Positions 15,808-29,558 of a stretch of DNA of 64,000 nt are shown here, piece after piece. The notes beneath the pieces are model-generated. The model saw only the letters and a program-made list of their open reading frames with translations. It was not told the DNA's origin and did no database searches. Location of the stretch: assembly GCF_949987515.2 (NCBI RefSeq), contig NC_082695.1, forward strand, positions 73,062,466 to 73,126,465, given 5' to 3'. Source of the stretch: Delphinus delphis (Eukaryota; Chordata; Mammalia; Artiodactyla; Delphinidae). A program made the translations under genes and the position numbers. The first letter of the stretch is position 1. Each line of letters starts with the position of its first letter.

Positions 15808-16939
15808 TGAAGCATGTCCCCAGAGGGTCTTCTCAGCTTGGTCTAGACTCCGCACATGGGGGCTGGCGGGGAGCAGGTGACTTACGGGCACAGGCTAATG
15901 GCCACCTTTGGTACTGGTGCCTTTTCTTCAGAGCACTCCAGGAAAGCTCCAGTTGTGACAATTTACCACATATGGAATAAAAAAGGTAGTGCTACATATA
16001 GCTAGGATTCTGATGTTACTGCTTCCCATCTCAGGATGCTGTAACCTTATTAGGAATTCTAATCTTTTTAGAAATGATGTTTCTTTGTCACTTTCTTTTT
16101 GCATCTGTGTTGACATTACCCATCTTTATTTTTATTTGATGTGTCATTTTAGTTTTTACTGTTCACATCAGATACGTATTTTATACTCTGTGCTACATTA
16201 CTTTCTTTTAATTGTGGATCAGGAGGTATACTAAAGACTTGGTAGATTTGATAGCTCTTTTTTGTGAACATCTTATCACAGTTGGTTATTTCTTATCACA
16301 GGGCTCTTCCATGTGCCCCTGAATCATGCATGAGAGAGAATCCGTGCATTGTGTTAACCTGAGAAAAATGAGATTAACGAAAAGCACATATGTGTATCTT
16401 TATGTTCCTCTGTTCACTCTTCATTTCTTCAGGGGAGTCAGTGGTGGCTCATTTAATGTAGCATAGAGTTCTTTTAAAAGTCATGGTATCTTTCTACTGA
16501 GTGGTCTCTAGACCAATGATTAGCCTGAAATGCGTCCTCATGTTTCTATTTCTGATGCTACCGAAGGTTTGTTTTCCTTCCTCTCCCTTATATCCCCATC
16601 TGATTGTCTGGGTACCGAGCGTAACTCAAGTCTTTCTGTCCTCTGGGCTGCTTGCTCAGAACTGATGGTATGTGAAAGCTGGTTGAGTTTCGGTGATTGT
16701 CACTGGCCCTAGCTCTGTGGTCTTGGACCAAGAGTAAACACATGCTTTAAATTCCCATTTCTAGTGTAGACACCAAGTCTACCCAGTTGAAAGAATAGCA
16801 GTAGCGTGTTAAGGAAGAGACCTGGACCCAAACGGTCTGGACTGTCACTTACACTTTGCCCGTGGTGTGATGGTAATTCAGTCCCTTGAGAATTGGATTC
16901 GATGGCCCAGCAGACCCTCTCAGACCTCATGGATCGTGG

Positions 16940-17130
16940 TACAGTGTGTCTTCACGAGGACAATCTTAGCATTTGGGGCAGGACTGTGCCTGTTATTTGC
17001 AAGACGTTTAACATCCTTGGCTTCTGCCACTGCATCCTAATAGCCACTGTCGCCGCCCCCCCAACCCCTATCCTAGTGGCAACCCAAAAGCTCCCACGCA
17101 TTTCCCAGCACCCCGTAGTGAGAGCCGCTC
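16940..17130. repeat. hAT-like DNA transposon remnant
   Basis: The run 'ggcaggactgtgcctgttat' and 'caagacgtttaacatccttgg' (about 16977-17021), then 'ctaatagccactgtcgcc', resembles an old nonautonomous hAT-Charlie-type element (motifs 'ctgtgcattgcaggatgtttagcagcatccctggcc'). Family name not certain; ends approximate. Confidence 0.5.
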
Positions 17131-18671
17131 CAATTTTGAAGTAAAGGAATAACCTGCCGAGAGAATTTATCATCCAGATCTGGTAACATTCTGCTAAGGC
17201 CTATATGATAACATGTAGCTTTGAAGATAAGATTACAGGTCTCTGGCAAGATGAGAGTAAAAGATAGGTCGCTCCTTGGGAAATAGAGTGAGAGAGATTG
17301 GTGTGAAAACCTTTTCTCCCTCGTGGACATAGAACCTGTAGCAGTCCTGCTGGTGTACCCATTTCTACTTACTACAGCACTGCTGGGATCTCTGTTCCTC
17401 AGCCAGGAATGGGAGCTCCAGAAATAGGGGGTAAATATTGTAAAAGGAGCTGGATTCGTGTGTGCGGCCCCTGTGGCTTGCCAACATAAGCTATGATTTT
17501 AGTCATTTGAACTAGCTTAGTAATCAAATCCCCTAACCTTTTCACAGCCTTTCACACCACAACTGCAGTGTAATTGCAGCTGGGCAGATTTTATTGAAGA
17601 TAGCACCAGCTTTATTTATTGCCTGCATTGGTGCTGAGTGAAACCCAGTTTCAATTTTTAATTGCCCCTTTCCACCAGATACTTGTGATTCACTGATTTA
17701 AATTTTTAATTGGTTAAAACAACATTTTGTTGCTGCCGCTGTCGTTGAAAATCCTTAAGGTAACAACTGGGAATTCCACAAACCGCCACGCTTCTCCTCT
17801 AAACTCGGATGTGCTGACACAGCCGCGTTATCCCTGCTAAACAAAGGCCCATACAAAATTCTCGCTGTGGAACGCAGGCTCTAAATTGCTTGTTTATTTT
17901 GACAAAAGGTGGAAGGATGGAGAGAACTGTAAAGATAATGTTCGGCTTAAAACCTGTGTTGACTTCGTTTGGGGTTTGCTTTGTTTTTTAAAGAGAGAAC
18001 AAATAAGAGAGAACAGCTGTTCTTCGATTTGAGCATTATCATAGGAAAAGGAAAAAAAAACAAATTGGTCAGACAGGTTGAGAATAATGAAAATTGTACT
18101 TCTTCCCCCAGCACCCTGTGTCCTCTTGATTCCTGCACTAACCAGAAGCAGGAAAATGTTCAGGCCAGCATTTCCCTCGTATACATTGATAGAGGAAAAT
18201 TCCCTTTGAAGTCTATTTATAAAACACGGCCTCTCGCACACACAAATAATGGAGGCCGCGTGCCAGTCGTCTATCAGGAATAAAGTCTGACACAGCAGAT
18301 GAGCATCACTTTGTCCCCACCTGGATCAGGCGGGCTGTGGATGCACGGCAGAGACCGGGGAGCTGGGGAGAGATTACAGGAGGGCTTCAACTCATGCATT
18401 CATTCCTTCTGCTGAGGAAGCAGCTCAAAGCATGTGTGTAAGAGTATATTTATGTCTTTTATAGGACAAAGCCTTGGCTTATTTTTGTAGCAACAAAGAT
18501 TATACCTCAATTAAGTTTCAGGTTTGTTTTCTACCCAGGTCCAAACTAATAAAACTCACTGTAGTCTAGCCCTGGTGGTTGTTCCCTTCCAGGATCGAAA
18601 AAGCACAGTTGTCTTTTCAGCTAGCTAGCATGCCCATATTTTATATATTTTTAAATGATTCCACGAAGAAA

Positions 18672-18794
18672 CTTTTTTTGGGGGGGGTGGGGGCTGAGCG
18701 GCATGTGGTATCTTAGTTCCCCTACCAGGGATCGAACCCGCGCCCCCGGCACTAGAAGCACAAAGTCTTAACCACAGGACCATCAGGGAAGTCC
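18672..18794 (-). mobile_element. Older tRNA-derived SINE, antisense, partial
   Basis: From 'gctgagcggcatgtggtatc' (18693-18712) through 'agggatcgaacccgcgcc' to 'catcagggaagtcccc', this is the reverse complement of a cetartiodactyl tRNA-like SINE head, including the inverted box B (ggatcgaacc). It carries a G-rich left edge and is more diverged than the adjacent copy. The repeat after it sits directly on its end. Confidence 0.8.
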
Positions 18795-18802
18795 CCAAAG
18801 CC

Positions 18803-19021
18803 TTTTTTTTCTTTTTTTTTTTTTTTTTTTGCGGTTCGCAGGCCTTTCACTGTTGTGGCCTCTCCCGTTGCGGAGCACAGGCTCCGGACACGCAGGCTCA
18901 GCGGCCATGGCTCACAGGCCCAGCCGCTCCGCAGCATGTGGGATCTTCCCAGACCGGGGCACAAACCCACGTCCCCTGCATCGGCAGGCGGACCCTCAAC
19001 CACTGCGCCACCAGGGAAGCC
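18803..19021 (-). mobile_element. CHR-type SINE, antisense, inserted next to an older SINE
   Basis: A long poly-T (18803-18830, one C interruption) precedes the antisense body, which ends with 'caccagggaagcc'. The octamer ccaaagcc occurs at 18795-18802 and again at 19022-19029 as a target-site duplication. The insertion point lies at the tRNA end of the older SINE, and a second T tract follows at about 19032-19050. Confidence 0.88.
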
Positions 19022-20119
19022 CCAAAGCCTCTTTTTTTTTTTTTTTTTTTAATTAAATAAGATGTTGATCTTTGCCTTCTGTTTAAAAACGCTTTCAGCT
19101 GTAACTGTGGGAAGCAGCTGTGAAATACTGGTATAATTGCGAAGAAGTGCTCCTACTATGCTGAGGAAAGGGAGGAACAGCCAAGTGTGTTGTGTATTTC
19201 ACTCATTCACATGTGTATTGTTTGAGACCTCATTAGGATTCCAGCTGACTGTCATTCCTAAAGCTGTCCCAAGTCCTGTGGGGCCTTGGCTGCCCTTCTC
19301 CGCTCGTCTAGCTGCCCCTCTGTCACTCAGGGGATTCCGGGGGAGGCTGGGTTCCGTGCTGCCCCCCAGCTCAGCCCACAGAGCCTGATGGATGGCAGCT
19401 GCTGCCATTATTGTGATTTTTGTTGGTATAATAAAATCACGTGACCCCCAGGGGCCTCCAGCCCTCACATTCTGTGAATTCCGGGTTTCCGTGCAAGGCC
19501 ACGTTAGCAGGCCTGTGAAACTGAATTTACTTTATGCCTCATGCTCCTTCTCCTACGCCCCTGTCACTTTTCTTTAATTTCAGCTTTTTTTTTTTTTCTT
19601 TCAATCACCAGCTCTTTACCAAAAGGGCCGATTGTCTTTCACAGTAGCCTGTGTGTGTGATTCCAAGGCATGGCCGGCCTCGCACGCAGCATGCAGAAGC
19701 CCCTGTCCTCACCCGTGGAATAGCAGCCTCAGCCTTTCTCTAATCCCAGCGTGAGCAGTGGCTGTGGTCTGCCCAAGCTTCCCCTGCAGTGGCGGCATTA
19801 CCTGGGCCAGCCCAGAGATGGCCTTAGGTAGCTTTAGTGGGGTTCGGGGCTCTAAGGTTTTCCTTGGTCCATGGCCAAGCGGTCACAGACGTTTACCAGG
19901 TTATCAGCTTTTTAGACCTTCTAAATCCTAAATCTACCTAGCATATCTGTTTACACTGTAGGTGTTCCAGTATACTACAGAATACTGGACTATTTTATGC
20001 CTCTAATGAGCAAAGGTTGATCTGTATGCGTATGATTCTTGTCGTTCTTGCCAGCTCCAGAAATCTGTCACTTTGTTACTACCCCTTGATACTAATGGTT
20101 TAGACTGTAAACTTGGGGA

Positions 20120-20290
20120 AAATAATTTTAAAGCTTTATCGAGGTATAATGCACATACCATACAGTTCGCCCATTTCAAATAATACAACTGAATGATTTT
20201 TAGACCATCACACATGTGTGCGACCATCACCATAATCCGTTCCAGGCCGTTTGCATCACCCCCAAAGGAAACCCCATAGCCGTTAGCTGT
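20120..20290 (-). repeat. Old L1 3' remnant
   Basis: The stretch 'tttatcgaggtataatgcac' (20135-20154), then 'accatcaccataatccgttcc' and 'catcacccccaaaggaaacccc', resembles the common 3' region of ancient mammalian L1 (L1M) copies in antisense. Diverged, with no duplication seen. Confidence 0.55.
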
Positions 20291-20659
20291 CACTCTCTGT
20301 AATCTAGGAGATGTTTAATACAGTCTTGGTATATAATCATATGTAATTTCATATCCAAACAAAAGTGAGTTTTTTTTATTTTCCCAGTTTTATACCAACT
20401 ATTTCATTTTCTTGCTGACTTGGGAAAATGCTGAGGCAGAAAACCTTTTAGTAGTTTGACAGCAACAAAGGCTTTAACATTAATGAAATAAAGGGGGTTT
20501 TTTTTAAGGTTTTTGGGAGTTTTTTGTTTTGTTTTTTATTATCTTAGGCTTCTTTGGTTAATAATGTGTTATTCTGAGTTTTATCATTTTGTTTTCTAAT
20601 CTTTTGAGTTTCAAATAGGGATTCTCTGAGTTACACTGCATTTTAATTGGGTCTGTGTA

Positions 20660-20800
20660 AGTGAAAGACAGCTGCCAGGCTCTAAACCAGAACCTCTGGG
20701 CAAGTTCTCGTTCTCTGTGAGACTCCGTTTCCTCATCTAAAGGAGCAGAGATTACGTATCCAACCCCCATAACAGGGTGGTTGCAAGATCACACACCTGA
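20660..20800 (+). repeat. MIR-like remnant
   Basis: The run 'tctgggcaagttctcgttctctgtgagactccgtttcctcatct' spans 20695-20738 and resembles the core of MIR in sense orientation. Weakly preserved. Confidence 0.5.
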
Positions 20801-20918
20801 CTGTTCTTTGTAAGTTATAAAGCAGGACCCAAGATGTCAGAGTGTGTACTTTTCTGTCATTGGTTCTGTGTGGTATCTTATGAAGCATATCCCTTAAGAA
20901 AAAGATTTTGTAAACTTT

Positions 20919-21129
20919 GTTTTGTTTTGTTTTGTTTGCGGTACGCAGGCCTCTCCCTGTTGTGGCCTCTCCCGCTGCGGAGCACAGGCTCCGGACGCGC
21001 AGGCTCAGCGGCCATGGCTCACGGGCCCAGCCGCTCCACGGCATGTGGGATCTTCCCGGACCGGGGCACGAACCCGCGTCCCCTGCATCGGCAGGCGGAC
21101 TCTCAACCACTGTGCCACCAGGGAAGCCC
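20919..21129 (-). mobile_element. CHR-type SINE, antisense
   Basis: A tail of TTTTG units (20919-20937) instead of pure T is followed by the body, which ends 'caccagggaagccc'. The perfect 8-base duplication taaacttt sits at 20911-20918 and 21130-21137. The 208-codon open frame that overlaps it is SINE plus flank, not a gene. Confidence 0.92.
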
Positions 21130-21743
21130 TAAACTTTTAAGATCTAATTTGTGGAACTTGATCAAGAATCCCAGTAAAGTTCTCTCATCGGGATGCCACT
21201 CTGTGATGTTGCCGACTAACTCTGGGGCAGGACGTGCCTGGACAGTCAAACCAGATTCAGATTTTCGGCTTTGGCTCAAGAGAGGGTGGAAGGGAGCAAT
21301 AGCAGATGCAAGTGCTGATGGAATGGGTGTTTCTAACAGGCTAGCTGCCCTCAGCCCGAGCTCAGGGTCCACAGGGAGCTGTCCGACCGTGTCCTCACTC
21401 CCTCTCTGTGGAGTACATCCTCCTTATCTTCACTGGCATCCTCTACTCTGGTCTCCATGATAACGTCACTGCTGGAACCCTCTTCCTCTTCACCTGCTCA
21501 GGGTCTTGGGGAAATGGTTAACCTTTTACTTAAACATTCTTACTCTCCTCCTTTCATCAAGTTCAAGGAGGAAGAGTAGAATCTTTTTGGAGAGATGGTC
21601 AGCCAGGCCTCCTCTATGGAGGTGGGGTCCTCCACACCCCACTGCAGCAGCCCCCCTCGCCCAACACACAGGCAACCTGCTTGCTGTGGAACACACACCT
21701 CCAGAAGGGGAGGACCAGTACCGCTCACAGAGATCACTCCTAA

Positions 21744-23272
<1,529 letters not shown>

Positions 23273-23327
23273 CCTGGTTGGGAAGAAAGAATTCACTTGG
23301 ATGGCCGAACGTTTTACATTGATCATA
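23273..23327 (+). CDS. NEDD4L: NEDD4L exon: first half of WW4
   Basis: Exon of 55 bases: 18 codons plus one base (human 552-569 and part of Asn570). It encodes PGWEERIHLDGRTFYIDH, with the first signature Trp, the FY aromatic pair and the IDH motif of WW4. The donor gtaagt at 23328 follows the first base of the Asn codon, so WW4 is split inside its second loop, unlike WW3, which is split after the second Trp. This exon changes phase (0 to 1) and cannot be skipped alone without a frameshift. Confidence 0.97.
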
Positions 23328-26300
23328 GTAAGTAGGTGCTGTTATGGACGCATAGGTGTTGCAGGTGAAGGGAGGATGAGGGTAATTCAGATATGACAGT
23401 GAAAGCTGTGTCATTTTACTGTTTGTCTAGGCAGCCAGGTGTTATGTGGCGAGGATGATACCAGAGACTCAGTGCCCTCGTACGGTACTGTGCATTCACC
23501 CCAGTTTGCTTTAAAGTAGCCCATTCCAGTTTGACCTTGTGACCTATTAACTGTTTTTTTAATTAAAAAAATTTTTTTTGATTGATGACCCCTTGACTTT
23601 TGCGCTTTTAATAAATACACTCTGGTAATAGAAAATAAGATTAGAAGTGATGATTATGTCAGAAACCTGTGTCTGAGCAGTGCTTGAAGCAGCCGCTACG
23701 TTTTTTAAAAGCTGCCTCCAGAGGTCTCAGGGCAAGATGCCCATTCTGACTTATTTTCTATTCACAGCATGTTTCCCTGCACCCAACACACTAATACATG
23801 TGCAGTTCTTTTCTTGAAATTACATTTGCTGCAGACATTTGCTCCAGCTCCTATGAATAAATGTGTGGTTTCTCATGCCAACTAAAAGTTAAACTAATAA
23901 AGGTTTGCTTTTAGCCAGTGTTGTTGTTTTTTTTTTCCCCCTTGTTGAAGTGACATTTTCTCCATGGGATCGTATTAGTATATCCCTTAAAACTTCTGAA
24001 AATGTATATTGAAAAGAAGTCTTCAAGTAGATTTGAAGTTCACATACGCGTGTGATCTGGTGGAATATATTTATCTTTGTTTTCATTTGGTTCATAAACA
24101 TGAGCATTAAGTCTACACCGGCTTTCCCAGCCTCACGTTTTCTTAACTGATTGCATTGGTTAGTTAAGCATGTTGCTGAGCTGACCGGGAAGCGTGGCCT
24201 CGAGGGGTCCTCATGTGGGTGGGGCCTGTCACTGTCTCTCATTTCAGGGCCTCTTCCTGGGTTCCTAAGCGACCAGTGCATGGTAGAGACACCTTCGCTT
24301 TCAGGCACGGGAGATTGAGGGGTTTTTAGAAATCGAAGTAAGCAAGAAGCCCAACAATTCAGAATTAAACCAAAAGTAGAAGTCCTGGGTGTATTTAGGG
24401 GTGTGGGTTACCCTTGCTTAAAATTAGATAGTTCAAAGTACATAGGCCTAGTTTTTGTCTTCGACCAGTGAAAATGCTGATTCTTGCCTACGTTCCAGAA
24501 TTTTACAGTGAGCATAGAACTGCTGCCATAGATGCTTTACCATATGCGGGTACCCCCACTTCCTTCCTTCCTGTGCTAGTTATAATTCTCTTTCTCAGCA
24601 GAATTTGCCGAAATAGAAGAGGAGTCACACTGCCTTTTTCCCACTAAAAACAAAAGTTTCCTTTTCAGTTTTTTCATGCATTACAATTTCAGTTTTCAAG
24701 GAGAGGTACGAGTAATAATGAGCATTTTATTAAAGGAAGGTCTTAACCGGTAACACAGCCTTGGTCCGCCACACGGAGAGTACTTCACACAACATTGTGG
24801 CCATGTTCCGGCTAGTGGTCTGATGTCAGGTCAACCTGAAAAAGAACTTTATGAAATGTTCTTGATGTACTGTAAGGACCCAGAAACAAGAAAAACACGA
24901 TTGCAAAGGGCCATCCTAGTATACATTAGAAATTAGAAAAATCATGGACTGTTCTTCTGTAGGCGTGCATAGACCTAGTGTAATATGCGGTAAACGCTTG
25001 TTAAATGGTGACTCGGAGTCCATTCACGGAGGGCCAGTGGTGCCGGTGTTGTGTTAGGAAGTTGATGCCCTTGGTTGGAAAGTGGAGAGAACCTGCCTTG
25101 AGAGGCAACAGCAGCCGTGCCTCCAGCCTCAGGCCTGCCCAGCTCCTGTTTTCCAGGCGATGGGAAAGGGTGGTTCCTTGCTAAATGCCTGGGTGTTTCC
25201 CTTATTCCTAATCAGTCCCTCCAAGCTCCTCTCAGACATCCCCCATTCCTCTTTTCCAGACCACACAGCACTTGGGAGGCTCCCCCTCTTCACTCCTGGG
25301 AATCAAACGATAGGATATAGACCACGTACAGAGCCTTGTTGATCTGAGCTATGCCAGTGTGAGATCTGTGATCCTTCACGTGGAGATTAAAATCTGCCTT
25401 TGCTCAGCTCTACTGAAAAGTTCTCTTAACCAAATACAGTGTAAATTAAATGACCAAAGGCTGTGTAAGAAAAAGGTCTGTTTAGGAGAGCCTCATTAGC
25501 TGACAATGTAACATTTCTGCCAGGTCTCCCCAATTCATCAAGGTTTATTCAGTGGAAAGCAATAGAGCAGTGTACATATCAATGAAACAGAGTTCAATTC
25601 ATATGCCTTTTTTAAAAAACCAAATTCCAGTCTGTGAAAAATGAAGCATATCTGTCTTTTTTAAGACGCTGTATCAGGTACTCAAACCCACTCCAAAATG
25701 GGTTTCATTACCTGGAATTTCCTTACCTTCCGAACGAGTCTCTGCTTCTAAACATTTTTCCCAAATCTTATTTCTAGCAAAATTCAGCATCTCATTTTGC
25801 TCTCCTGCTGCCTGCAGGACAGAAGCCAGGCCATCCCTACTACACCATTTGACCGTGAAAGCAGCCATCTTGTAAGGTGCTCAGTCATCCGTCTTCCACT
25901 TCGCTGGGGCATGTGACTGCACACTGAATATAAAAGGCAGCAGTGCGCTTGTCTCCTAATTCGTTAGGTTTTTTAAATTTTCTGCTTCATAAATTCTTGA
26001 GAAGTAAGACATTTTCAAGGTTAAAAATGTTAAAGATTTAATTTCAGAAGAGCATGAATGCTCAATACTAATCTGCCCTTTAGACTTCTAGATTCATTTG
26101 ATTGACATTTATCAAAAAGCTCCTGTGTCTCAAGCCTGGTGTCAAAGGCTATGGGAAGGTCTTGAACTGAATCCCTACCTCCCTTAGGAATAGCGTAGTT
26201 CTTCTTAAAGACCCGATATGCCCAGCCACTGAGTACTTGGCCACAGGCAGTTTATATACAAAGCTAGAAAATAAAATTCCAGGGATGCTGTAAGATCCTG

Positions 26301-26599
26301 TTTTAATCTTTCCTGCCAGCAGTTTTACCAAACCTGTTAATAGTAGCTAAATGGACTGAGTTTTTTATTCTTCTACTTCATTCTCGCCCCTTTATTTCAA
26401 ATATTATGTCTCAAAGACAAAAAGCAAGTTTAGATTCAAAAGTTTTAGGACAAAATGGGTAACTGGCCACCAACAGTCATATGTCGATAATTCTTAAGTG
26501 CAAAATTGATCATTATTGTAATCATGTGCTTCTGAAAGCCTAGACTGTTTTAAAAAGAATCTGTTTTCGCCATCAGCTTCATTTGGTCATTTAAAAAGT

Positions 26600-27100
26600 C
26601 AGGCTCCTGCTACATGCTGGGAAATGTGTTAAGTGGTGGAGAGGGGGCTGTGGAGATGAACAGCACACAGTTCTGGTCCTCAAGGGGCTTAGGTTCTAGT
26701 AGGGAGTGCCAGGAGGTATTTAAGTGTTGTCTTAGGGGAGTGAACCAATTGTTACGTAGAAATACTTGCTGAGTGTCTGGGCTCCAGCAGTGGAAGAAGA
26801 CTGCAAAAGAGCCTTGTAGAACTTTTCAGGTGGATCCCAAATAATGAGTGAGGTTTAGCCAGGCACGCCCAGCAAAGAGCAATTCTAGGAGGGAGAGAGC
26901 GTGCGCAGGTGTGTGAAGCCGTGCAGGTGACACCGTGTTCAGAGGAGCACAGTGGGATTGCAGACGGCCGGTGTGCAGATGAGGCTGGCGTGGCACCGCG
27001 TTAAGTCAAAGGGAGTCTGCTGGTACGGCGACTCGGGTCCCTTCCGCAGCCAGGCGGGAGCGCCTAAGGGATGGTGCAGAAGGGAGTCTGACGCGGTCAG
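26600..27100 (-). repeat. L2 LINE remnant, antisense
   Basis: The order of degenerate motifs fits antisense L2: 'gggggctgtggagatgaaca' (26645-26664), 'ggtcctcaaggggcttagg', 'gcaattctaggaggga' and later 'gtgcagaagggagtctgac'. The stretch at 26085-26180 ('gtgtctcaagcctggtgtca') is a similar fragment. Confidence 0.55.
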
Positions 27101-27114
27101 GTTTGTGCTCTAGA

Positions 27115-27293
27115 GCAGCCGTCCCCAGCCTTTTTGGCACCAGGGTCCTGCCTTGTGGAAGACAGTTTTCCCGCGGATGGGGGTGGGGGAGGAGGCGGGG
27201 TTCGGGGGTGCTGCGAGCGCTGGGGAGCCGCAGGTGAGGCTTCGCTCGTGGGCCCTCGGCCCGGGGGTGAGATCCCCTGGGCAGAGCTTCAAA
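27115..27293. repeat. hAT-like DNA transposon, internally deleted
   Basis: The left end reads 'cagccgtccccagccttttt' (27118-27137) with 'ggcaccagggtcctg', then 'tggaagacagttttcccgcgg'; the right end reads 'gcttcgctcgtgggccctcgg' and 'cccgggggtgagatcccc'. These match both termini of a common mammalian element ('gtccccaacc...accgg', '...cccgggggttggggacc'), with the AT-rich centre missing. The GC- and CpG-rich look of this spot comes from the repeat and not from a promoter. Confidence 0.6.
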
Positions 27294-28980
27294 GGAAGTT
27301 TTGAAGGGGGGTGAGTGAGACGAGGCCAGGGAGACCTAGAGAGTAGTCGGGGGAGAAGATGAGCGCTCGGGAAAGAAGCCTTTTCAGAGAGGTGGGGACA
27401 GGTGGTGACCACCGGAGTGAAAGGTAAGCGAGGATGGAGGGTATGGCAGGTGCTGGACTTGAACAGTGGACGAACGGACTGTGGTGTTGTTAATAAGGAA
27501 TCCAGGGCTGTATGAGCCATTCTGGTAGTGGAAGATTATGGGTCAACTTCTGGCAGAGGAGGGTTTGAGGTGTTTCCCAGGGGAAATCCAGGTGCAGGTG
27601 TCAAGGATGGAGCTTGAGGTTCTGGTTTGGACAGATGTGGGGGTCATCATATGGAGCTAGCAGGTAATTTATTTTCTGGTTTGATGATGGTACCCAGTCT
27701 ATATATAGTCTAAGGCAGTTTTTACTCAGCTATATTCTTTTTCTTTTATTTCCTTTTCTCCTGTTTTGCATCACAGGAACAGCTCTTAATTTCCAAAAAC
27801 TTCTGTCTTCAAAGTAAGGGACCCAAAAATACCTTTTGCTTCGTCCTTCAGCGTTCTCTGAAACAGTCGAAACAGTTCTTGTAACTTTTCTACCAGCGTG
27901 AATCTAGAATCGTCATGTGCTTTGGTAGCTTAATTTTAAAACTTTACCACTGCTTTTGTTAAAATAATTATCATACCAGACTTCGAAAAATTCCTGGGAT
28001 AGTCATTAAAACCAAATTTATTAGTTATTCTTATCAGTCCACTTACGAAGTATACCAGAAAAAAACAGACTGTTCTTCTCAAACAGATCATTTCCTTTTT
28101 TACAAACCAACTTAGATTTCCTAACACTCCAGAGAGAAACCTATTCTTCCCTGTCTACCCTCCCCATATCTTTCGTGTGAGTTCATTCCTGCGCCCCCCC
28201 CCATATATACACACAGTAGCATAAAGTCTTTTTAAGTAAGGCACAGTCACAAATCCCAAGTGATCCAGGTAGCTAATGTGTGTTTCCACCTACACCATTG
28301 AAGCAGTGGTATAGGTGACCTTTACTAATCTTATTGACGTTGACTCATTTGGAAGAAAGAACCACTTTTCACCAGCTTGACCAAAAGGGAACCTTTTCTC
28401 TGGAATCCTCCTCTGCTGTATCTAATTCTCATTTTTTGGACTGCCTTAGCTGTTTTGATTTTTGTGTGCCTATGAGTGACACATGTCATGGATTATTCAT
28501 TTGTTCAACTTAAGCTTTTTAATTGAAAGCCATTTGCAACACCATAAGCAAAGGAAAGAGTATGTGAAATGAGAAAAAAAATCGTGTGTGTGTTAACTTT
28601 TGGGGAACTAAAATCTTTTATGCTTTTCTTTAATTAAATGAAAATCAACCTCAAGTTATAAATCCTTGAAGGTACAGGGGTTTATAATTGAAATTTCAGC
28701 AGATTGCTTGCCCAAAACAGTGTGAATAGATGGTTTTACTTTAGTTGTGCATTTTTGATTGTTTTTAACTAAACAGTATGGGGGGCTGCGGTGCAGATTG
28801 CCTTACAGAGTATAGTTCTCTTCTAACCCTGAAATACTAAGTTATTTATCCTTGGGAGTCAGGATGGGGAACTGGGGGAACTTTTGGAAAATCCAGAAAT
28901 AATTCTTTCTAAAACATTTTGGACATGAAATAGATTGAACTAATAAGCCGGCTTTTGTGTTTGTTTTTAAATATTTCCAG

Positions 28981-29039
28981 ATAGCAAAATTACTCAGTGG
29001 GAAGACCCAAGACTGCAGAATCCAGCTATTACTGGTCCG
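28981..29039 (+). CDS. NEDD4L: NEDD4L exon: second half of WW4
   Basis: Exon of 59 bases: two bases completing Asn570, then 19 codons (human 571-589) SKITQWEDPRLQNPAITGP. It supplies the second signature Trp (ITQWEDP) and closes WW4. Acceptor ttccag ends 28980; donor gttagt begins 29040. Together with 23273-23327 it restores phase 0. It appears identical to human by memory. A SINE sits about 300 bases downstream in the following intron. Confidence 0.97.
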
Positions 29040-29345
29040 GTTAGTATGCTCAAGTTCTGACTCTTCAGTATAATATTTTGGTTTCATCTAAACACACATT
29101 TCTTGTATATTCCTGCTTACCTTGATGCCAAGGGCCTGACTGGTGTCCTTGAGAAATTTAGCATCACTCCCGTCTCCTCCTTCCCGGAATTTCTGGGTAA
29201 GGTACAGCTACATTTGCCTTTTCACAGGGCTTTCAATATAAAGGAAAAGAAAATGGTTTGCTAGTGGTAACAAAACTAAACATTCTCTTTTGTCTTTTAT
29301 AAAAGGGTAGATTAAAAGTATAACAAACAAAATGTCCTCTCTTCC

Positions 29346-29558
29346 TTTTTTTTTTTTTTTTTTTGCGGTACGCGGGCCTCTCACTGTTGTGTCCTCTCCC
29401 GCTGTGGAGCACAGGCTCCGGACACGCAGGCTCAGCGGCCATGGCTCACGGGCCCAGCCGCTCTGCGGCATGTGGGATCCTCCCGGACTGGGACACGAAC
29501 CCGCGTCCCCTGCATCGGCAGGCGGACTCCCAACCACTGCGCCAGCAGGGAAGCCCCC
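29346..29558 (-). mobile_element. CHR-type SINE, antisense
   Basis: Poly-T at 29346-29364 followed by the antisense body, ending 'gccagcagggaagccc'. A perfect 9-base duplication ctctcttcc lies at 29337-29345 and 29559-29567. It sits 306 bases after the WW4 exon donor. Confidence 0.92.

Larger units (their letters stand above)
23328..28980 (+). other. NEDD4L: Intron splitting WW4
   Basis: GT-AG intron of 5.7 kb. It holds L2-like remnants (about 26085-26180 and 26600-27100), a hAT-like GC-rich element (about 27115-27293) and otherwise unique AT-rich sequence. No young SINE or L1 is seen. Confidence 0.82.

Noticed and set aside
20834..21460. A 208-codon plus-strand open frame
   Set aside because: The middle is a SINE read in antisense and the rest is unique intron; the same SINE-encoded peptide (LSLLWPLPLRSTGSG) recurs at each SINE copy.
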